Assembly (NCBI RefSeq): GCF_030269925.1
Contig: NC_085131.1
Coordinates: 3,548,001-3,612,000, forward strand
Direction of reading: 5' to 3'
Source: Bombyx mori
Taxonomy: Eukaryota; Arthropoda; Insecta; Lepidoptera; Bombycidae
Length of the DNA stretch: 64,000 nt
Shown here one piece after another: positions 36,301-47,200 of this stretch. How positions within the stretch are numbered: the stretch's first letter is position 1; the number at the start of each line of letters is the position of its first letter. A program made the position numbers and the translations under genes. The notes under the pieces were generated by a model. That model searched no databases, was not told the origin of the DNA, and saw nothing but the letters and a program-made list of their open reading frames with translations.

Positions 36301-39300
36301 GCAGGAAACGTATTTGTATCAATGGACTTATTGATAATGCTAGTAATCGCCTCCAATGTTGAAGGCAGTGAGAGCGATATCATCTCACCGCTTATCCCGT
36401 CAGTGCCTTGAGCGTTGGATTTAATGCTGTTAATAATCTTAAGAACCGTATCCTGGTTGACAGTTTTAAGCGTAAACTTTGGAGATGTGTTAGAATACTC
36501 AAAGAATGAGTATCCTGAAACGTCAGAACTACAGACCCCGGGTACATCCAGAAAAGCATCATTGATAGCATTAGCGTCATTAAGGTGTTCAGGCAATGCT
36601 TTCTCCTGATGTGACGGAATCACATCAGATTTCAGATTTTTCCATAACTTTTTAGGGTTTCCGAAGTTGCTATTAATATAATTGTTGTAGTAGGTCTTTT
36701 TTTCCGATGCTAAGACGCTAGCTGCCTGCTTCTTAAGGTCTAAATAATACTGTTTATGACTATGAACCTGAGTTACATGTGATCTATAGCGTGCAGCATC
36801 TCGCAATTTAAACAATAATCGAACATTATCAGTAATCCAAGGAGTGGAACGTGTTTTGAATTTCAGGGTTTTGTGCGGAGCATGGAGATCGTACAGGTAC
36901 AGAATAAACATAGAAAAAGTGTAAACCATCGTGTCAACGTCATCCAGGAGGGCGATGTTCGACCAGGGTATTGTATTTAGATCCTGAGTAAAGAACTCCT
37001 CCAAGATATTTTTAAATTGACGGGAAGTGATCATTCTAGACATTGGTCTTTCCTTTCGGATCAAAGTCTCACATGTGACAAAAGCATGGTGGCCAAGCTC
37101 GGGAATATAATCAACCCCGACATCATTAATGCCAATGTCAGTACAAATAACATCCAACAGAGTACTACTACCACTCATAAAGTGTGTTGCAGTCCTTACT
37201 ATTTGCGAGAGACTGAAGTGGCTTAGAAATTCATTTATTTTTTTTGTTCTAGAACAATTACAGTCCAATAGGTTTACATTAAAATCTCCGAGAAGCACTA
37301 TATTGTCATAAGGAGCCATAGCACCAATACTTTCGGTCAATCCCTCTAGGAAATTTTCCAGATCAGACCAAGGGGGGCGATATGCAGTGCCTATTAATAG
37401 CTTTTTCCCGCAAAAATTCACTGTTATCCACAACTGTTCAACATCCAAATGTCCGGGGTGCATACACACCCGAGCACTTATATCAGCTCTGAGATAAAAG
37501 GCCACCCCGCCACCACGACCACCCCTTATACTAACTGGTCGAGGAACATGCTTGAGCCTGTAGCCTGACACACAAGGTGCACGGCCCTCCTCCCCAAACC
37601 TAAGCCAAGTCTAGTTTATAGCCATAACGTCAACAGAATGGCGAGCCATGGCCAAAAGAAATTCGTCCCGATTTGTAGACAAAGAGCCTGCATTCAATAG
37701 ACCAAACACTACTTTTCGGTTACGTACCATTTATAAAAGTAAGGCAATCACAACGAGACATGCACAATGTGCGCAGAATGTGTGGGTGTATCTGGAAAAA
37801 ATCCTTTAATTTATCAGTTTTAATGCTATTACTGTTTAAAAAGTTTTCATTCAAAACGCCTAGCAAGACCAAACTATCAAAATCTGATAAAGAAGAAATG
37901 GTATCAGTATTCAAATTCAATCCAGACACCCACCCAGACCAGAGAACACCACAATAACTCCGCACAGTAGAAGTATAATCATTAACGTATATAAACTCAA
38001 AAGATAAGCCACAAATCATTGCGTTGTAATGATTTGAAAAACAATTAAAATATTGATTAATAATGATAATAATAAGTAATAGCAAATACAACCCATAACA
38101 ATAAACAAATCGGAACATTGACATGTTTATAAATAGTAGAAAAAATGCAAAGCACATAGTATCAGTTTCTGAAATAAAGTTAAACTTAAACATAGGAAAA
38201 ATATTGTACATAATAATTTTTATCAAACTGTATCCGGGCCAAAATGCTTCTCCACGTCGGCCTGAACTCTGATTCTGAGCGCAGGAGTACCATCACCACG
38301 ACGAATATAAATTCGTCCGTCCTTGGTCCAGACATACTTCCAACCTTTATCCTTTCCCTTTTGACGGGTAGTACCAAACAGCTTGCGATTATATGCGGAC
38401 AAACGTTCATTTAAATATACAGTACGGACGGGGCCAGGTACATCTAAATCAGTAGTGGAGAGGTTACGGCGCACGCGGGCTCCCTTCAATAGTGCATCGC
38501 GAACCGAGCGACGAGCCAGTCGTACTGATAGTATACGAGGACGATTCTCGTCGCCCTCAGTGAAATTGCGTCTTACTGCACCAATCCGCTCCGCGTGAAC
38601 TATGTCGCGCACGTCAAGTTTCACTCCCAGTTTTACCGCCACAACCTGGACTAAATGACAAGCGCTTTCTTCACGGACTTCCGGCAAACCAATGATGTCG
38701 ATATCATTCCTGAGCAAGTCCTGGTCGCGTTCACGCAGCTGAATGCGAAGTTCAGCCACCGTGGAATCCAAGTCAGAACCTGCTGCTGTTGAGACGATCT
38801 CTGCTAGACGAGCCTCAAGACCAAGCACTCGGGCTTCCACCGCGTCGATGCGTCCATGACAAGACTTGAGGAGCTCCTTAAACTCAGCGATATCATTTCG
38901 GCACTCTCTCAAGTCAGTTCTTAGGCCCACCAGCTCATCCTTAAAAGATCGGATTTCTAAGCCAAGGTCGACACGAGACTCCAGCGACCGATTCATCGTA
39001 TCTGCATCAACATCTCCCTCGCTCGAAGTGTGATGCACCCCGACAGTTGTCAACCCTCGTACAGGAGTTGCCGCATTATCCCCACGAGGTACCTTCGCTG
39101 AGCAACTAGGGCAGATCCAGCCCCGAGGCGCAGCGCCCGTAGATGGGATTGCCACGCATCCTTTATGGAAATTGTCACTGCATTTACTACAACGCGCACA
39201 GTCCGCGGTTGACAAGAATTTTCCACATGCTCCACACTTTGCCATTGTCTTGTGGTTTACAGATGGACAGCAGGGATAAAGTTGTATTGTAATACTTGTG

Positions 39301-41227
39301 TGATTTAATATTTTGAACTGAATATATAAGAAATATAAGTATGCTTTTGTTTTTTTCTTGGTGTGGGTACCAAAACTTTGTAGTATTGAAACTAAACAGA
39401 ACTTTAGGTTCGTATGTAAGTTTCACGATGAATATCCTTGTTTTAAACAATCAATTCATCAAACAAAACAATCAAAACAAACACTATATTAGTAACGTTT
39501 CACACTATTAACGCAACTTAGCCACAATAAACACCAGTTTTACCATTTATTTAACAAAAGAATTACAGAGCTAATCACTACAGATGCACGAGCCCTCGAC
39601 GATCTCCGTATTTTTGTCTCGTATTTTTTTAATTTGTGTTTAGATGTGTGTACGAGCTCACGGTCCACCTGGCATTCAGTGGTCACTGGAGCCCATAGAC
39701 ATCAACAACGTCAATGCCGCTACCCTCTTTCAAACATGATTTCTAAGTATCAGATATTACTGTACAACGCCTGCCCCATCCTTCAAACCGAAACGCATTG
39801 CTTTATGGCAGAAATAGGCAGGGTGGTGGTAGGTACCTACCCGTGCGGTTTCCCGCTATTGCGTCATTCTGCACGGGACATTGATAGAAATTCATCAAAT
39901 GAGCTCACAGACATTCTGTAGTAAGAGAAGAACTTATGAGGGCTATCGCGGTATGCACTAAACATGGAATGAAATATTCCCACCCAAACATTGCGCGTTA
40001 CTTTGTTTTTTAATAATTATATTGATAATAGAGTTGCAAGGTCAGTTATCACTGACGGATCCATGTTGAAATGAACAAAAGACAGCGATAAACCGCAATC
40101 CGTGTAGTTTGACGGTCTGCGGCAGCTTTGTTGAGCGGATTCCCAAGGAAAACCGCCCGTGTAGTATTAGCCTTACGATGCCAAATGATTACGTAATCGT
40201 AATTTCTGTTCACCTTTTCGAACCTCTCCTGGACGAGCATCTGTCGGGCCAATTGCTTGGATTTGAAATCGTTGATGCACTGTTCCCTGATTAGAGTGGC
40301 TTCTTTGACAGTGAGCGGATTCCCGGAGCCGTGCCCCGAGCCGAACATCCGAGCCAGGTACGGAGCTAACGGATCGATTTCAGCTTCCTTTTCTCGTTCG
40401 GTCACTTCGGCTTTTTTTGCTTCCTACAGAAAGCAGTATAGTAAGTAATACTTTTTTCCTTGGCTAATCGCTGGTAGCCTAACTATTCCAGCAACACACG
40501 GTCTGGTGGTAGGACCTCTTGTGAGTCCGCACGGGTAGGTACCACCACCCTGCCTATTTCAGCCGTGAAGCAGTAATGCGTTTCAGTTTGAAGGGTGGGG
40601 CAGCCGTTGTAACTATACCGAGGACTTAGAACTTATATCTCGAGGTGGGTGGCGCATTTACGTTGTAGATGTCCATGGGCTCCAGTAACCACTTAACACC
40701 AGGTGAGCTGTGAGCTCGTCCACCCATCTAAGCAGCAAAAAGGCCACGATCCTCAACACTGAGGATTATCGACGCAAAGAGGAGAGAAGATACAGTTGTT
40801 CACCTGCTCCTTCCAGCCTTTCTTGGCGGCCTCGTTCTTCTCGGTATCGAAGAGCGCGACGGCCAGCATCGGTTCGGTGAGCTCCTTGTGTCTCTGCCGC
40901 AGATATCCATTGACGTCGGTCTCTCTGTCGCGTATCTGCTTCGTGGTCGCGTGCTCCCATTCCATGTTTTCGCAGAGGGCGTAATACACTTCCAAGTCGC
41001 GGGGTTGTTTAGCGTTCGGGTCGGCCTGTAATTACGCGAATTGGCGTACACGGCGAATCGCATTACATTATTTACAAATACCTACTAGTGGTCCCCCGGT
41101 AGTCGAAATTCGACTATAATTAATTGAAATTATAAGATTGTACACTATTATGATTCTATTGTATTAATTTTGTGTACAAAAAAGAATACACTCTCTCCCT
41201 CTCTCTCTTTTCCACCTTCTTCCTCCT

Positions 41228-41262
<35 letters not shown>

Positions 41263-44200
41263 TTCTTTCTCTTACTTTCTCTTTCACCCTCTACCTCCTC
41301 CTCTCTCTTTCTTCCACCCTCCCCCTCCCCCTCTCTCTCTCTTCCACCCTCCCCCTCCCCCCCTCTCTCTCTTCCTTTCTCTCTCTTTCTTCGTAAAAGT
41401 TTGTTTAACGCAACTCACGATATACCCGGAGGTTTTGTCGGGATAGAACAAGATTTTCCCGCCGGTCTCAGCCAAGTTAGGTTTTATATAGCTCCTTGTG
41501 TTGTTAGTTACGTAATTGTACGCGTATTGGTACAGCAGTTCTATAGTATTGTCCTGGAGGTGGAAGATCTTCTTCCAGACGTCTTGCTTTGATGGGATCT
41601 CATGGTTTCTGCTGTACGTCTCAGTTACGTCCTTTATTTGACGTTTAGTTTCTTTCGTTCCTTCTGTATATATTACTAATCTTGATTCTAATCTGAGAAC
41701 AATCCGAGAATGAAGGATTCGAAAGTGATTTAAGGACCGCTTTTAAAACTTGTCTAATTTTTTATTATTTAAGTGGATTACCGGAGCTCATAGACATCCA
41801 CAACATAAATGCGCCACCCACCTTGGGATATAAGTTCTAAGGTCTCAAGTATGCACACGGCTACCCCACCCTCTAAACCGAAACGCATTACTGCTTCACG
41901 GCAGAAATAGGCAGGGTGGTGATACCCACCCGCGCGGCCTCACAAGAGGTCCTACCACCAGTAACTACGCAAATTATAATTTTGCGGGTTTGATTTTTAT
42001 TACACGATGTTATTCCTTCATCGTGGAAGTCAATCGTGAACATTTGTTGAGTACATTGAGTTTCATTAGAAAAATTAGTACCCGTCTGAGATTCGAACAC
42101 CAGTGCATCGCTCAACACGAATGCACCGAGGTCTTATTCGTTAAGCCACGACGACTTCATGTAATGTTCTTATTGAAAAATCAATTTTGACGCTGAATTA
42201 AACGCTGATAAAAATACTATAATTAGGTAAATGATGATAGGAAAAGACAACGGCCGGTCTGATCTAGTGGCTGCGGGAGTCGATGAGACCAAAACTTCAA
42301 TCACTTTTCCTACTTCAAAATACGAGGTCAAAATATCCCTTGGACTTCAAATCGTGCTGACAAGCTCCAAAAGCATTCTAACGTAAATTTGGGACAGCAT
42401 TAAGAGTGTACCTGTCGCTTCTGTTCGAATAATATTCATCGAATGTAAGGGTAGTGCAGACCAGCCTCGTGAGGTGGTCAAGTCGGGCGTAGTAATTGAA
42501 CTCCATGGTCCTGACTGCCTCCACAGAGCCGACCAGCGCGTCCATGGAGTACACGTGCTCTGTGGAACATTTTTTTCCATAGTAAAACTTTACGATTAGT
42601 AGGTAGACGAGCTTAGGGTGAGTTTTTTAACGTTCTCGATAGCGTAAAAGTTAACTCAAATTTGTATGGAGTTGGAACGTTTGCCTACGTTTGATAGCAA
42701 GCCAAGGTGGGTGGCGCATTTACGTTGTAACCACTTAACACTAGGTGGGCTGTGAGCTCGTCCACCCGGCGTATGGCTCTGGTATAAAGTTGTTTTTTTT
42801 CGAGTTACGACAATTCCGCTTTCCTCCATCAATACAGCAAGCTAATAAAAGCGTATTGAAGAAACCAAAAACACAATAATTACTGAGTAAATGATCCCTC
42901 CTTCCGATACCGAACGTCTCGCGTATCTCACGCTTCGTGTGATCTATTCGAACGGTTTCCATTTTGTCGACGCGATGCTTGTACCACTCGTACCTAGAAA
43001 ACATTCCGTTATCTGCATTAATTTAATTTAATTGGAATTTTAAACAACTACAGTGCCCGCCGATAAATGCTGCCCATCGACATTTGGAAAGCAACGATCG
43101 GCTAATTTCGGCTTCATAGAACGTTATCTCTGTAGAATATTTGTAAGTAACACGTTCATTGTATTTTAATAGGACAACTTAGATGTATGTTTATCTCTTT
43201 CCTAAATCAAATTGATCTTACAGCTATGGAGCGTAGAAGTAAGGAGCATCATTTTGGTGTATTAAAAAGTGTCCGCTGAAAGAGAGCCAATTAAGGGGGC
43301 GCCACAGTAGCTAGTGGAAGGATTTTAAAAACACCGCCATAAGCTATCACACTTCATTTCAATCCAGCCCAGTTCACTCTGTTTAAAACTAAATAAATTC
43401 ATATCATTTCCATTTCTTACGCTGGTGCTATTTCGGTGATTCTTCAAACAATAACCTTCTGATTACAGGTGGACACTTTTTTTTTATTGCTTATATGGGT
43501 GGACGAACTCTCACAGCCCACCAGGTGTTACAGACATCTACAGCGTAAATGCCGCCACCCACCTTGAGATATAAGTTCTAAGGTCTCCGTATATTTACAA
43601 CGGCTGCTCCACCCTTCAAACCGGAACGCATTATTGCTTCACGGCAGGAATAGCCAGGGTGGTGGTACCTACCCGTGCGGACTCACAAATAATTTTGCGA
43701 GTTTGATTTTTATTACACGACTAGCTGACCCGGCAGACTTCGTAGTGCCTCAATCGATAAATAAAAGACTTAAACTTTTGTATAAAATAAACTTAAAACA
43801 AACAAAAGGAATCCGTTCGACGGAGGACATATCAAAGGAAAAACAAAATTGTTTGTTTTTATATAATTCCGAGCATTTTCATAATTATCAACCTTTTAAA
43901 CCTTCTCTGGACTTCCACAAATATTTCAAGACCAAAATTAGGGAAATCGGTCCGGCCGTTCTCGAGTTTTAGCGAGACTAACGAACAGCAATTCATTTTT
44001 ATATAATACTAGCTGACCCGGCAAACATTGTTTTGCCATAATATATAAGATTTCTAGGGAATTTCTAGTGTAGAAAAAAAAAAAAATAATTTATTGTAAG
44101 TGTGTAAGGATGTGGTAAATGAGTGAAAGAGGTATGTAGTGTTGTGAACGATGAGGGAATATATAATAAAAATAACAAAACCTCATTCAACCACATAATA

Positions 44201-47200
44201 CCTCAATAAAAAAAAAAAGTCCAAATAAAAAAAATATGTTAGGGGTGGACAACCCTAATCACTTAGGGGTATGAAAAATAGATAGTAGCCGATTCTCAGG
44301 CTTACTGAATATTCATAAAAAATTTCACGAGAATCGGTCAAGCGGTTTTGGAGGAGTATGGGAACGAACATTGTGACACGAGAATTTTATATATTAGATA
44401 TAGATAGATGTTCAACTGGTTCCCTATACAAGATGCGTGCTCATTACTTCTACCTCTCCATAGCTACAGCCTTCGCACGTCAGAGAAGTCTAGGGTTCTC
44501 TTAGCGGTGGTGACGAGGCGTATTAGGCCTCGTTTCTGGACTGTGTAAAGTCGAAGACGCACTCACGTGATCAGCGGGACGGTCAAAGCGTAGTCCTCAA
44601 ACGTTCTGATCCTCTTCACTACACCATCCCTCTCGGAGTAGGGCGAGAACTTATCCAGTAAAACTTTCTTGTAGTGTATCACTTTGTGGCTGCCCGGATA
44701 TCTTTGACCGTACTCTGATAAGGGTATTGCTTTGTTAATCCTTTGAGAAGCGTGCAGGTCACCGGTGCTCTACGCGGCGTAGTAGTAATTATGTCGATTT
44801 CTGTTACTAAGGCGCTTGGATTGTCCTTTTTTTTATGTCTTAGACGGGTGGACGAGCTCAGAGCCCACCTGGTGCTAAGTGGTTACTGGAGCCCATGGAC
44901 ATATACAACGTTAATGCGCCACGCACTTTGAGATATGAGTTCTAAGGTCTCAAGTACAGTTACAACGGCTGCCCCACCCTTCAAACCGATACGCGTTACT
45001 GCTTCACGGCAGAAATAGTCGGGGTGGTAATACCTACCCGCGCGGACTCACAAGAGGTCCTACTACTTAAATACACGATGTTTTAGTTTTTTAGGTATCT
45101 TACGCATAGATTCATTCTCATTACCTTCGGGTTCGTCTTTCCCAGTATCGACTAGATATTCTGTCGCGTTAGCAACAGTAAATCGATATAAGAGTCGTCT
45201 ATTATCAAAGGTGGCAATCTGTGCATTTGGACAAATTTTTTTTATTGATATGTCAATACAGATTCATTTGAATATAATCGTCTCCTTCAAAGAATACGGT
45301 TCAAAAACTGCATTAAATAAAGGTTAATACTTAAGCTGTTATTTATCTAAGATGTCGTTCAGAAGAGTTTTGTGACTGCCAATGGAATACAAAGTCAATA
45401 ATTCGTTTTTCTGATTTACCAATAATTTTCCAAAAGTCACATTGCTGGCTTTGATAATAGTCGACTCATAATTACTTCAGTGCGCTACGTAGAGCACAAA
45501 CCGGGCCTAAGACTCTTACAAGTTAACGTCGCCAACCACCCTAAATTCCAAGTAACGGATATCCCGTTCGCTTCAGATTTACAATAGACAATAATCGACT
45601 CAGAATTGCGAACGTAATTTTACCATCAGTACTAATCTCCAGTTTCTCAACCCAGCTGACTGGCATATCCAGATGCTTCTCTGTTTGCACAGCTGTCTTC
45701 TTGTCGGCGATGTCAATGCCGACCATCTGCCTCCGATGGTGGGGCTCGCCGGCCAGAAGATGCTCCCACGCTGAGAGGTCGCTCAGATCATAATTCAGGC
45801 TGTCCAACCCAATGTCTGTGCTTTGGACGTTTGCCTTAAAAAAAGTTGTAGGTAGGTATGTAGTTGTACTCTTTTATTTATTTCTTAACACCACACAGGT
45901 GGTACCAACAAATTCACTGATAATTTTATTTATTTAGCGATAGTCAGAGAAAGGTGATGCATGTGACTAGGAGATGTATGGAAATGGTAGTGCAAGGTAG
46001 AGGGGGAAGAGGTTGACGAAGAAGACAGGGATGAAGTGTGTGAATGACGATGAGAGAGAGAGGAGTGAGTGTTGAGATGACGCCTTTTTTTTCATACCTA
46101 AGCTGATGGTCTACAGAGACCATATGAGCGTAACCTTAACTAGTAGGTGAGCTCACGGGGCTCAAACCTGACGATATTGCTAACACGAGCCCTAGCAAGA
46201 GTCGTGCTTCGCAGAATCTACCACCGGATCGGAAACGCGACCCACTGAGAAGATCCGGCGAGAAACTCAGTGGGCTGTGTCTGTGGGTTAATTTACTAGC
46301 CGAGCCCTTCGTCGCAAGCGACGGGTTCGACGAGGACGGTGACCGATGCTTGGGGTATCTAAAAGCACCGTTAGTGGATCGGGAGGATCCGAAATGATGT
46401 GGATAGAAGAGAATGGAATAGAAAAATTCTCTGTGCCGACCCCAATAAGGCGGAGATAAAGAAGAAGAGTCAGAGAAAAGCGTGTCCAGGGCTTAATAAA
46501 AATTAAAACTGCCTAGTTCTAGAAATATAATACACAATAACTCAATAATTAAAATTATTATAATTAATGTTCCATTACGTATAATTTATACATAGTACTC
46601 GTGATTAATTTAAACCTAAAAGCTTTTTTAATCGACCGATTAAAAAATACTATCAATTTGTTGAAATTCGACACAGGAATTCGCCGGTTTTCAATAAAAT
46701 TTGCAGTTGAAACTCACATAGTAGTTTTCGTGATTGTACACGCTGTCTATGAATTGGTATTTTTCTGAGTCGAGGAGATGACCTTCGCCTTCGCTCGGCT
46801 CTATGAAGAAAGGTTCGTCGATTCCCATGTATCCCGGCAGCACGAGGACCCAGGCGTGAGTTCTCCACCCGTTAATAGCGTCAGCCGGGGCTTTTTCCAA
46901 ATCCTGAAAACCAACGATTATTATTATTATTATTTTATTGCTTTGATGGATGGACGACCACAGGCTCCCCCTGGTTGTTAATTGGTTACTGGAGCCCATA
47001 GATATCTACAACGTAAATGCAAGTTACAACGGCTGCCCCACCCTTCAAACCGAAACGCGTTACTGCTTCACGGCAGAAATAGGCAGGGCGGTGGTACCTA
47101 CCCATGCGGACTCTCAGGTCCTACCACCGCTAAATAGGCAAATTATAATTTTTCGGGTTTGATTTTTTGATTATACGATGCTATTCCTTCAACGTGGAAG

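Larger units (their letters stand above)
34350..39560 (-). mobile_element. Nearly intact two-ORF LINE (CR1/Jockey group)
   Basis: Minus strand, in order: 5' UTR, ORF1 (39245-38223), ~490-bp spacer, ORF2 (37730-34890, one nonsense codon) and a 3' UTR with a hairpin at 34484-34511 (GCTGTTCGA / TCGAACAGC), then a (TAA)n-type tail at about 34363. A PHD-type ORF1 and an APE-endonuclease/RT ORF2 point to the CR1/Jockey group. Inserted in the DRC7 intron between exons 40423-40214 and 34191-34100, same strand as the gene. The 5' border is approximate. Confidence 0.85.
43225..44462. mobile_element. MITE M2, copy 4, with nested SINE and two Helitrons
   Basis: M2 sequence runs 43225-43478 to GGTGGACACTTTTT and resumes at 44410 with TTCAACTGGTTCCCTATA through CTACCTCTCCATAG. 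The uninterrupted 10757-11162 copy reads straight across (GGTGGACACTTTTTCAAC). The 930-bp insert is a Bm1-like SINE (43479-43720), an H1 Helitron (43721-~44008) and an H4 Helitron (44009-44408). Confidence 0.75.

Noticed and set aside
37720..38226. 168-codon frame as a third LINE ORF
   Set aside because: It has a hydrophobic AT-rich start and no full domain; treated as spacer with an endonuclease-like scrap.
41170..41592. 140-codon Ser/Leu/Pro-rich frame
   Set aside because: It is translation of the (CT)n tract antisense to DRC7.
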